Shown: positions 6,366 through 13,192 of the stretch, piece by piece | How positions within the stretch are numbered: position 1 is the first letter of the stretch | How the letters are laid out: every line of letters begins with the position of its first letter | Source: an uncultured Muribaculaceae bacterium | Lineage (GTDB): Bacteria; Bacteroidota; Bacteroidia; Bacteroidales; Muribaculaceae | Length of the DNA stretch: 22,906 bases | Direction of reading: 5' to 3' | Assembly: GCA_910583795.1 (NCBI GenBank) | Contig: CAJTZQ010000060.1 | Coordinates: 1-22,906, forward strand | Notes under the pieces: model-generated | What the model was told of the DNA's origin: nothing | Databases searched by the model: none | What the model saw: only the letters and a program-made list of their open reading frames with translations | Position numbers and translations under genes: made by a program

Positions 6366-7415
6366 TCACATTAAGTTTGTGGTGGATTTCAAAAGTATCA
6401 TCCCTCCTTCGGACTCACCTCCATTTGCAAGTATGTAACCTTCGGAGGTTATTGCAAAAGGATAATAAACATTTTGTTCCGGGTATAATTGCTGTTCAAG
6501 ATTTCCATCCGTGTCATATAATTCAAAATAAACCTTATCCACATCTTCTGAATCAGCATATCTCCTTGACACTAAAATCTTTCCATTCCATAGCACTGCC
6601 CCGTTTATCCCTCTTTCCATATCATCCTTTCTTTTTGCAATAGCCGAACTCGTTTCAGTGGCATCCTGATATTCATATTCGTATGGAATCAGCATCTTTT
6701 CTGATTTCAATGTAAATCCATCTCCACTGTCAACATATTTGCTCATCACATAATTTGTCAGCGCGATCATTATAGTGTCATTCGGAAACAGAACCGAGAG
6801 CGTTTGATGGAAATGAGCCAACACATCGTCACTTACGGTTTTGTCTTTATCTATAATTTTTGGATACGATCCGAATAAACCATTCTGCTGACCATATCGG
6901 TCAATCAACATAAACCTTTTCCCTTTAATTGAATCATCAGCACCAAATGGTATTATCGAAGCAATGAATCCATTGTCATTCATTTTGAATAGATCCGACA
7001 CCATAAATGGAAGCACCACACCATTCTTCAATTCCTTTACACCGGCAGAATGATTGAGTGGTATCGATATCAGTGACATGATTGGTCGGCTATAAACTAT
7101 TATTGAGTCTTTCCCGACAAAAGCACTGATAGGGGAAAGCGCCTCACCCGGACCATTCCCTCTTTGTACCAAAGACCTTACTATCTCTTTAGAATCCAGA
7201 TTAAACTCCTTAACAAGTTTATCTCCGGAATAATCCGTAATAAACAGACTGTTCCCATTCACTTCAAAAGCAACCGGCATATCAGCATCCACTTTCGCAA
7301 TTTCCGTGAACGAGAGCGTTTGTTCAACTTTATTTTCCTCTCTATTCCGATTACACCCAACAAAAGTCAGCACCACGGCAATCACAATTAATTTACAATA
7401 TGCAGATACCCTCAT
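6366..7415 (-). CDS. BF3164-like (TolB-like propeller) lipoprotein
   Basis: This is a 349-residue lipoprotein. ATG 7415 gives the signal MRVSAYCKLIVIAVVLTFVGC with lipidated Cys21; an ATG 11 codons upstream would add a charged head and lies close to the -7 element, so it is not preferred. The mature protein has propeller-like strands (SLFITDYSGDKLVKEFNL, then RGNGPGEALSP near residue 80), the same GxGPGE loop as the lipoprotein at 881-2041 but with otherwise different sequence. It fits the BF3164-type lipoprotein family. It has its own promoter and terminator, both inside copies of the duplicated block, so it is transcribed alone. Role unknown; it probably serves in ligand binding or sensing next to the TPR regulator. 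Confidence 0.75.
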   Translation of the reverse strand: MRVSAYCKLIVIAVVLTFVGCNRNREENKVEQTLSFTEIAKVDADMPVAFEVNGNSLFITDYSGDKLVKEFNLDSKEIVRSLVQRGNGPGEALSPISAFVGKDSIIVYSRPIMSLISIPLNHSAGVKELKNGVVLPFMVSDLFKMNDNGFIASIIPFGADDSIKGKRFMLIDRYGQQNGLFGSYPKIIDKDKTVSDDVLAHFHQTLSVLFPNDTIMIALTNYVMSKYVDSGDGFTLKSEKMLIPYEYEYQDATETSSAIAKRKDDMERGINGAVLWNGKILVSRRYADSEDVDKVYFELYDTDGNLEQQLYPEQNVYYPFAITSEGYILANGGESEGGMILLKSTTNLM

Positions 7416-7445
7416 ACCTCTTTTATATCTTAAAATATGTATACA

Positions 7446-7477
7446 CAAATTTAGTTATAATCAACTATCAATCCAAA
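7446..7477 (-). promoter_or_regulatory. Promoter of the BF3164-like lipoprotein gene
   Basis: On the minus strand TTTG (7474-7477), a 20-base spacer and TAAATTTG (7446-7453) form a perfect Bacteroidetes promoter. Transcription would begin about 25 bases before ATG 7415. Confidence 0.65.
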
Positions 7478-7593
7478 TGATTTGAATAAAAACGCTCAAA
7501 ATTAAAATTTACATGATCTTTTTTCAATCTCTGTTGTTATAAATACAGAAAATCGTTTCATGATGTTAGGTTAGTTAAAAAGTATTATGGAAA

Positions 7594-7617
7594 AAAGGTC
7601 GATGTGAATCGACCTTT
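7594..7617. terminator. Orphan terminator hairpin (copy B)
   Basis: The same 10-bp stem and 4-base loop as at 6319-6342, T-rich on both sides. It lies between divergent genes, so it ends no visible gene. It may insulate the plus-strand ATPase gene from minus-strand traffic and the reverse. Confidence 0.65.
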
Positions 7618-7679
7618 CTTTATTTTCTCACCTATATGTATATGCGAATTTAATTCTTTCATAAAGCACTCATGTATAA

Positions 7680-7711
7680 ATTGCAGATATAAAGAATATT
7701 CCTTATATTTG
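7680..7711 (+). promoter_or_regulatory. Promoter of the AAA-ATPase gene
   Basis: ATTG (7680-7683), a 20-base spacer and TATATTTG (7704-7711, exact -7 consensus), placing the transcript start about 15-18 bases before ATG 7734. Confidence 0.6.
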
Positions 7712-7733
7712 CATAAATATATATCAAAATACA

Positions 7734-9290
7734 ATGACAGATCTAAGATACCCAATAGGAGTTCAAAATTTCGAAGAAATTCGAAAAGGTGGATATGTGT
7801 ATGTAGACAAGACCCGTTTTATCTATGAACTTATCCGCAGGACCAAATACTATTTCTTAGGTCGACCCCGACGCTTCGGTAAAAGTTTATTGCTGTCAAC
7901 TATCAAAACTTTCTTTCAAGGGAAACGAGAACTGTTTGAAGGATTGGATATTTCAACATATCCAGATTTAGATTGGGATTCATATCCTGTTATCCATCTT
8001 GACCTTAATGCGGAATCTTATATTGATTCTTCGTCTTTGGATGCACGCATTGATCTGTTGCTGAAAGAATACGAAAAGCAGTATAATGTAGTTGAAACAG
8101 CTTCCACATTGGCAGGCAGATTCTACACTTTGATTAAATCAGCCCATAAATTCACAGGTAAACAAGTGGTGGTATTGATTGATGAATACGACAAACCCAT
8201 TCTTGACACGATACATGACGATTCTATCTCCGGTTTACACCGTGACAAGCTGAGAGGTTTCTACTCTGTATTGAAATCTACCGACGAACATCTAAAATTC
8301 TGTTTGTTGACAGGGGTTACAAAATTTGCACATTTGAATATTTTCTCAGGGCTTAATAATCTCTTAGACATTTCACTTGATGACAGATTCGCTTCGATAT
8401 GCGGAATAACAGAGAAGGAACTCGCTGAAAACTTTAAAGTAAGTATAAATCTGTTGGCTCAAGCCAGAGAGATATCATGCAAGGAAACATTCCGGAAACT
8501 GAAAGAAAACTATGATGGATACCATTTTTCTGAGAATTGTCCCGATATTTATAATCCGCATAGTATCTTATGTTGCTTCGACAAAAAGAAAATAGAACCA
8601 TTCTGGTTCTATACCGGGACACCTACCTTTCTTATAAATTTGATGCAGAACCGGCGATATGAACTCTCAAAAGTAGACGGAACTGAATGTGAAGGAAGCC
8701 GTATGTACGGTATTGATGCTGCAGCCAATGATCCAATTCCTGTATTATATCAAAGCGGTTATCTCTCGATAAAAAAGTATGATCCGGAATATAATGTCTA
8801 TACCCTCGGATACCCTAACAGGGAAGTTAAAGATGGCTTCATATCATCTTTGGTGCCTCATTACACCGGTCTTGACAAAGACAGCACGCAATTCTCTATC
8901 CGACATTTTATCAAAGAAATAAACGGAGGTGATGCTGAAGCATTCATGATAAGGATACAAACACTTTTTGCTGCAATTCCTTACGAAATGCAAATGGAAA
9001 AGGAAATAAATTTCCAAAATGCGCTCTATCTGCTGTTCATGCTTATCGGTCTACATGTCAACGTTGAATACCACACCTCCAAAGGGCGTATCGATGTATT
9101 GATTAAGACCAATTGTTATATTTATATAATCGAGATAAAAGTAAATTCGAATCCTGATATTGCAATTGCCCAAATTGAAGATACACAATATAGTCTACCT
9201 TTTTCTATCGATGAAAGGCAAATAATAAAAATAGGTGCGAACTTCTCCACAGAATCCCGCACCCTTGAAAATTGGGAAATCCGACGATAA
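7734..9290 (+). CDS. AAA-ATPase-like / PD-(D/E)XK nuclease-domain protein
   Basis: This is a 518-residue protein of the AAA-ATPase_like plus PDDEXK_9 (DUF1703-type) family, common in many copies in Bacteroidales genomes. The start is typical (RYPIGVQNFEEIR, YVDKT). The Walker A is GRPRRFGKS (43-51, Lys50, Ser51), the Walker B is VVVLIDEYDKP (Asp150, Glu151), and the C-terminal nuclease-like core is GRIDVLI (Asp454) plus IIEIKV (Glu467, Lys469), so the PD-(D/E)XK residues seem intact. ATG 7734 follows a good promoter and the gene ends in its own terminator, so it is a stand-alone unit. The molecular role is not established; DNA handling or a defence or mobile-element association is often suspected. 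The isolated gene next to a duplicated spacer is consistent with horizontal insertion. Confidence 0.9.
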   Translation: MTDLRYPIGVQNFEEIRKGGYVYVDKTRFIYELIRRTKYYFLGRPRRFGKSLLLSTIKTFFQGKRELFEGLDISTYPDLDWDSYPVIHLDLNAESYIDSSSLDARIDLLLKEYEKQYNVVETASTLAGRFYTLIKSAHKFTGKQVVVLIDEYDKPILDTIHDDSISGLHRDKLRGFYSVLKSTDEHLKFCLLTGVTKFAHLNIFSGLNNLLDISLDDRFASICGITEKELAENFKVSINLLAQAREISCKETFRKLKENYDGYHFSENCPDIYNPHSILCCFDKKKIEPFWFYTGTPTFLINLMQNRRYELSKVDGTECEGSRMYGIDAAANDPIPVLYQSGYLSIKKYDPEYNVYTLGYPNREVKDGFISSLVPHYTGLDKDSTQFSIRHFIKEINGGDAEAFMIRIQTLFAAIPYEMQMEKEINFQNALYLLFMLIGLHVNVEYHTSKGRIDVLIKTNCYIYIIEIKVNSNPDIAIAQIEDTQYSLPFSIDERQIIKIGANFSTESRTLENWEIRR

Positions 9291-9292
9291 CA

Positions 9293-9327
9293 AAAAAACA
9301 GGAATGCTTACTGCATCCCTGTTTTTT
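9293..9327 (+). terminator. Intrinsic terminator of the AAA-ATPase gene
   Basis: A stem of 14 pairs with one mismatch (AAACAGG.ATGC with GCAT.CCTGTTT), loop TTACT, followed by a T-run, directly after the stop at 9290. Confidence 0.85.
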
Positions 9328-9385
9328 AATCATTCTGGCGGGGATTGCCGCCGCAGCCTTGGGCTGACTTGAGTACTACCTACTC

Positions 9386-11014
9386 TTAATCCTTTTCTTC
9401 ATTTACGCCATTCTTCTGGCGGGCATGTGTTTTCGACTGATTACTATTGAAATCGCTTTCCTCCTTGACATCGATCTCCTTCTTTTGATCGTCAAACACC
9501 TTATATTGCAAATAGGCGAGAGATTCATCGGCGAGAATCTTGAAACTTCTGCCATACTTTCTGCGCCATCTGCCATAAAGGGAAAACATCCCTTTCTTGA
9601 TGTATGCATCCACATAGGGATGCACATACATTGTGAACTTCTTGACCTGAAGATTATTAACAAGATAATCCAGTTTTTCACCCAATTTATCGGTAAATAG
9701 AAGCGAAGGCTGAATCTCCCCTTTTCCATAACAAGACGGACAAGTTTCGCTCGTTGTGATATCGAGTGCGGGGCGAACACGCTGGCGGGTGATCTGCATG
9801 AGTCCGAATTTACTCAACGGGAGAATGTTGTGTCGGGCGCGATCGTTAGCCATGACCTCTCGCATGTGGTCATACAAAGCCTGACGATGTTCAGCCTTGT
9901 TCATATCGATGAAATCTATCACGATGATACCTCCCATATCGCGAAGGCGAAGCTGGCGCGCGATTTCATCGGCAGCTTTAAGATTCACATCCAATGCGTT
10001 CGACTCCTGGTCGGGGCTCGCCTTGCTGCGGTTGCCGGAGTTAACATCGATCACATGAAGCGCTTCCGTATGCTCAATAATGATGTAGGCACCGCTCTTA
10101 AACGACACTGTCTTGCCGAAAGAACTTTTTACCTGACGCGTGATATTGAAATTATCGAAAATAGGGACTTCCTTGTTGTAAAACTTTACAATGTCCTTAT
10201 TATCCGGAGCAATCAGCGCTACATAATTCTGAATCTGGGAGAAAGTCTCCTCCTCGTTGACAAATATATTCTCAAAATTCGGACTGAAGATGTCTCTGAT
10301 CACACTCACAGCCCTCGAATCTTCCTCATAAATCAGCATCGGCGGCTGACTGCGCTGCATCTTTGCGATGGAGTCTTCCCAACATTTCACGAGAGTCTTC
10401 ATCTCATTGTTGAGTTCAGCCACACGTTTATTTTCCGCCGAGGTGCGCACAATCACACTAAATCCTTTGGGCTTTATACTGCCTATAAGCTGGCGCAAGC
10501 GTATCTTCTCTTCAGTAGATTTGATCTTTTGAGAGATCGAGATCTTGTCGCCGAAAGGCATAAGAACCATGAAACGTCCGGTGAAAGATATCTCCGTTGT
10601 GAGACGCGGACCTTTAGAAGAGATCGGTTCTTTTGCAATCTGCACCAGGAGCTGCTGCCCCGATTGCAAAACATTCTGGATTGTGCCCTGCTTGGGAATG
10701 TCGGGCTCGAATTTGAATTTTGAGATATTAGGCACCTTTTTCTTGTCAGCCATAGCCTCCTGGAAGAATTTGGTGTATGAGCTGAACTGAGGGCCCAGGT
10801 CAAGATAATGAAGAAAAGCATCTTTGTCGTAGCCCACATCGAGAAACGCAGCATTCAGACCTGGCATAATCTTTTTCACTTTCGCAAGATAAAGGTCGCC
10901 CACCGCGTATGCGATGTTGCGGCTTTCCTTCTGTAGTGAAACAAGACGCGAGTCTTCAAGCAGTGCGATTGAAATCTCCTTTTGTTGTACGTCTACTACT
11001 AATTCGCTTTTCAT
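9386..11014 (-). CDS. rng: Ribonuclease G (RNase E/G family endoribonuclease)
   Basis: This is a 542-residue RNase E/G enzyme, which cleaves single-stranded RNA during rRNA maturation and mRNA turnover in the cytoplasm. An S1-like RNA-binding region at about 35-140 (VGDLYLAKVKKIMPGLNAAF) carries an insertion typical of Bacteroidetes versions. The catalytic Mg-binding aspartates are seen as HVIDVNSG (Asp323) and GGIIVIDFIDM (Asp367). The Zn-link is CPSC (Cys425, Cys428), which in E. coli RNase E holds the dimers together. The length matches RNase G; there is no long C-terminal scaffold as in RNase E, only a short charged tail. A terminator separates it from the HU/small-protein unit upstream, so it probably has its own promoter in 11015-11090; none is obvious. 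Confidence 0.95.
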   Translation of the reverse strand: MKSELVVDVQQKEISIALLEDSRLVSLQKESRNIAYAVGDLYLAKVKKIMPGLNAAFLDVGYDKDAFLHYLDLGPQFSSYTKFFQEAMADKKKVPNISKFKFEPDIPKQGTIQNVLQSGQQLLVQIAKEPISSKGPRLTTEISFTGRFMVLMPFGDKISISQKIKSTEEKIRLRQLIGSIKPKGFSVIVRTSAENKRVAELNNEMKTLVKCWEDSIAKMQRSQPPMLIYEEDSRAVSVIRDIFSPNFENIFVNEEETFSQIQNYVALIAPDNKDIVKFYNKEVPIFDNFNITRQVKSSFGKTVSFKSGAYIIIEHTEALHVIDVNSGNRSKASPDQESNALDVNLKAADEIARQLRLRDMGGIIVIDFIDMNKAEHRQALYDHMREVMANDRARHNILPLSKFGLMQITRQRVRPALDITTSETCPSCYGKGEIQPSLLFTDKLGEKLDYLVNNLQVKKFTMYVHPYVDAYIKKGMFSLYGRWRRKYGRSFKILADESLAYLQYKVFDDQKKEIDVKEESDFNSNQSKTHARQKNGVNEEKD

Positions 11015-11092
11015 CTGTATTAAGAATCATAATCCGTCCTGCACGGACAACGCAATGAAACCGTATATTCAGGACGTGTAAAAAATAAAAAA

Positions 11093-11143
11093 AGAACAAA
11101 CTTATTATGGGTGAAGCAAATCCTCCACCCATAGGTTTGTTCT
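11093..11143 (-). terminator. Intrinsic terminator of the HU / small basic protein unit
   Basis: Read on the minus strand, an interrupted hairpin (AGAACAAAC with GTTTGTTCT, then CACCCATA with TATGGGTG, internal loop between) is followed by a T-rich run (TTTTTTTATTTTTT). It lies 50 bases after the small gene at 11193 and 79 bases before the RNase G start. Confidence 0.85.
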
Positions 11144-11192
11144 AAGACTGTCGAATCGTTTGAAGGAAATAAATTCCTGACACGACGTCAGA

Positions 11193-11282
11193 TTATTTCT
11201 TCTTATGACGATTCTTTCTCAGTCTTTTTTTGCGTTTGTGGGTAGCCATCTTGTGGCCTTTTCTTTTCTTTCCGCTTGGCAT
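11193..11282 (-). CDS. AURKAIP1/COX24-domain small basic protein (ribosomal type)
   Basis: This is a 29-residue, very basic protein, MPSGKKRKRHKMATHKRKKR then LRKNRHKKK and TAA. It matches the short AURKAIP1/COX24-domain proteins annotated throughout Bacteroidetes, related to the C-terminal part of mitochondrial ribosomal protein mS38 and to mycobacterial bS22. By family it should be a small-subunit ribosomal component near the decoding site; the role in this group is inferred. Almost every residue after Pro2 is Lys, Arg, His or small. It lies 60 bases downstream of the HU gene and before a strong terminator, so it is probably co-transcribed with HU. Confidence 0.85.
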   Translation of the reverse strand: MPSGKKRKGHKMATHKRKKRLRKNRHKKK

Positions 11283-11342
11283 ATTGGTTAATATTTTAGT
11301 TAATTATAAAATTGTTTGATTGCGATTTTCTATCATAAATCC

Positions 11343-11618
11343 TCATTTCTCAACCTCATCAAGAAACACTCTCGACGGCTTGAATGTGGGCACCTTATGC
11401 TCAGGGATTATGATTGTTGTGTTCTTTGAGATGTTGCGTGCTGTCTTCTCTTTCCTTGTCTTGACAACAAAACTTCCAAAGCCACGGAGATAAACGTTTT
11501 CGTCACCTGCCATTGTGTCTTTGACAACCTCCATAAATTTCTCTACCACTTCAAGCACCGCGCCTTTCTCAAGACCGGTTGAGCGAGAAATCTCAGTTAC
11601 TATCTCAGCTTTTGTCAT
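11343..11618 (-). CDS. HU-family DNA-binding protein
   Basis: This is a 91-residue protein of the HU/IHF family, the usual length. It begins MTKAEIVTEISRSTGLEKG (N-terminal helices for dimerisation), then VYLRGFGSFVVKTRKEKTAR (GFGSF saddle signature), and the DNA-intercalating arm region ends in IIIPEHKVPTFKPS. The usual arm-tip Asn-Pro motif is replaced by ISKNTTIIIPEHKVP, with a conserved Pro kept. It bends and compacts nucleoid DNA as a dimer. ATG 11618 is the only sensible start. A near-consensus -7 (GATATTTG, minus strand 11711-11718) could drive it, about 90 bases upstream and divergent from the HAD gene. Confidence 0.95.
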   Translation of the reverse strand: MTKAEIVTEISRSTGLEKGAVLEVVEKFMEVVKDTMAGDENVYLRGFGSFVVKTRKEKTARNISKNTTIIIPEHKVPTFKPSRVFLDEVEK

Positions 11619-11772
11619 TTTTAGTAAAAATGTATTGTTGTTTGTCTTGTTTTATCCTCCGGAACGAACTTAATGCTACCGCTTTTCGGCGCGTTTCCGG
11701 TTTGGCAGTGCAAATATCGTAATTTTTTTTCATTCCGTAAAAGGTTGCACTTAAAAAACCGGATTTTTTGCC

Positions 11773-11780
11773 TAATTTTG
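11773..11780 (+). promoter_or_regulatory. -7 promoter element of the HAD gene
   Basis: TAATTTTG matches the TAnnTTTG consensus exactly, 31 bases before ATG 11812. The nearest TTG upstream (11745-11747) is 25 bases away, longer than usual, so the -33 part is weak. Confidence 0.45.
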
Positions 11781-11811
11781 CCTCTGAAACCAATTCTTAC
11801 CCCATATTATC

Positions 11812-12585
11812 ATGGATTTTTCTACATTCAATCGTCCGGAATGGATATTCTTCGATCTTGATGACACTCTCTGGGATTTCGCTGCCAATTCATTGCGAAG
11901 CCTTGAGTATATATATCGTGAATATGCTTTGGTGCGTGATAAATTTCCATCCTTCAACAGTTTTTTGGAAGTCTACCATACTCACAATTCCAAGATGTGG
12001 GAAGAATTCGCGAAAGGGAACGTCTCTTCCGATTTCATTAAGACAGAACGTTGGAGGGCTACGTTATATCCGGACACACCTGCAGATAATCCACCTTCTG
12101 AATGTGCAATGATTAATGATGCTTATCTCACAAAACTTGCAACATTTCCACACACGCCCTACGGAGTGATCCCTCTGCTTGAAAAGCTTGTCAAATCAAA
12201 AATGATCGGGATAATCTCCAACGGATTTGCCGACACACAGTATCGGAAACTTAACAGTTCAGGATTATGGAAATATGTCTGCCGGGTCATAGTAAGCGAT
12301 GAAATCGGCATTCAGAAACCGGATCCGAGATTGTTTGATTACACAGTATCAGAGACCGGAGCCACAGGAACTCCTATTATGGTGGGTGACAATCCCGACA
12401 CAGACATCATCGGGGCACTTCTTGCAGGCTGGGAAGCAATATGGTATAATCCGTCAAACAAACAATTCCCTTACACGCCCGATGATCTGAAAGCAAAGGG
12501 AATCGACTCTGACCGTTACCTGGGCACTGCGCAAGACATGAGAGAAGTGGAAGAGTTACTCTCCAAACGTAACTCCATCAACTGA
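11812..12585 (+). CDS. YjjG-type HAD nucleotidase
   Basis: This is a 257-residue haloacid-dehalogenase-fold hydrolase, closest in pattern to the YjjG/YfnB noncanonical pyrimidine nucleotidase group, which removes 5'-phosphate from damaged or unusual pyrimidine nucleotides. Motif I is FFDLDDTLWD (nucleophile Asp15, acid Asp17), motif II IISNGFADTQ, motif III the Lys in IGIQKPDPRLF, and motif IV MVGDNPDTDIIGA. An alpha-helical cap lies between motifs I and II (about 25-120), as in subfamily I. ATG 11812 is preceded by a -7 promoter element. The last 30 bases overlap the 3' end of the convergent YigZ gene. The exact substrate is not readable from sequence. Confidence 0.85.
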   Translation: MDFSTFNRPEWIFFDLDDTLWDFAANSLRSLEYIYREYALVRDKFPSFNSFLEVYHTHNSKMWEEFAKGNVSSDFIKTERWRATLYPDTPADNPPSECAMINDAYLTKLATFPHTPYGVIPLLEKLVKSKMIGIISNGFADTQYRKLNSSGLWKYVCRVIVSDEIGIQKPDPRLFDYTVSETGATGTPIMVGDNPDTDIIGALLAGWEAIWYNPSNKQFPYTPDDLKAKGIDSDRYLGTAQDMREVEELLSKRNSIN

Positions 12586-13152
12586 CAGAAGACGACCTTT
12601 GATTTCTTCTGCATGGTCGTTTCTGAACTGCAATGTCATGCTGCAAGTGTTGTCAAAAGTCCGGTTGATCACTTCAATCTCATTTCCTTTCACAATACGC
12701 ATGACACCATCGGCTGCCATATATGGGAATGTTACCGTTATTGTCTCCATCTGATGCATCTCCTTTCTGCCCGCTTCTTCAAGAGCCAGTCTGGCAGCCT
12801 CCCTGTAGGCTGCTATCAATCCCGGAGTACCTAACTTGATACCGCCGAAATAGCGTACCACCACGACAAGGACATTTGTAAGTTCCTTACTGTTGATCTG
12901 TCCCAAGATCGGCTTGCCTGCCGTGCCTGAAGGTTCTCCATTATCATTCAGTTGCCATTCCTTTCTCTCCGGACCTATCATATAAGCCCAGCACACATGG
13001 CGTGAGTCATGATATTCATTCTGATATTCCTTCACAATAGCGCGAGCCTCATCAGCGTCCGTCACTTTTCTGGCAAACGATATGAAGCGGCTCATCTTCT
13101 CTCGGAACTGAGCTTCCCCTTCCCTTTCTATGGTATAATATAGATCACTCAT
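12556..13152 (-). CDS. YigZ / IMPACT family protein
   Basis: This is a 198-residue protein of the YigZ (UPF0029/IMPACT) family. The N-terminal IMPACT domain shows the family signature blocks SRHVCWAYMIG, NDNGEPSGTAGKPILGQI and VVVVRYFGGIKLGTPGLI, and the C-terminal part (about 140-198) is the ferredoxin-like DUF1949-type domain. The family is proposed to bind nucleic acid or act on ribosome-associated functions; no enzyme role is settled. The length is normal. The gene is convergent with the HAD gene, and their coding regions overlap by 30 bases on opposite strands, so the last 10 or so codons of each are constrained by the other. Confidence 0.9.
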   Translation of the reverse strand: MSDLYYTIEREGEAQFREKMSRFISFARKVTDADEARAIVKEYQNEYHDSRHVCWAYMIGPERKEWQLNDNGEPSGTAGKPILGQINSKELTNVLVVVVRYFGGIKLGTPGLIAAYREAARLALEEAGRKEMHQMETITVTFPYMAADGVMRIVKGNEIEVINRTFDNTCSMTLQFRNDHAEEIKGRLLSVDGVTFGE

Positions 13153-13192
13153 TAATTCTTGTTTTATTCAAGCTTCACAAAAGAATTTTGAA

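Larger units (their letters stand above)
7439..7625. repeat. Direct repeat copy B: promoter plus terminator block
   Basis: About 187 bp nearly identical to 6149-6350. It carries the promoter of the 6366-7415 gene and, at its far end, a copy of the terminator hairpin. No minus-strand gene remains upstream for that terminator to serve, so it is an orphan that probably marks a lost third unit. A second promoter-like pair (-7 TAATTTTG at 7497-7504, ATTG at 7525-7528) is also kept. Confidence 0.85.

Noticed and set aside
7626..7680. Possible remnant of a lost minus-strand gene before the orphan terminator
   Set aside because: A short open frame exists, but its translation does not resemble the C-terminus of any neighbour, so a fossil gene cannot be supported from the sequence.
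9830..10723. 297-codon plus-strand open frame antisense to RNase G
   Set aside because: It lies wholly within the well-supported RNase G gene, shows no domain, and its His/Leu/Arg-rich composition is what an antisense frame of a conserved gene gives.
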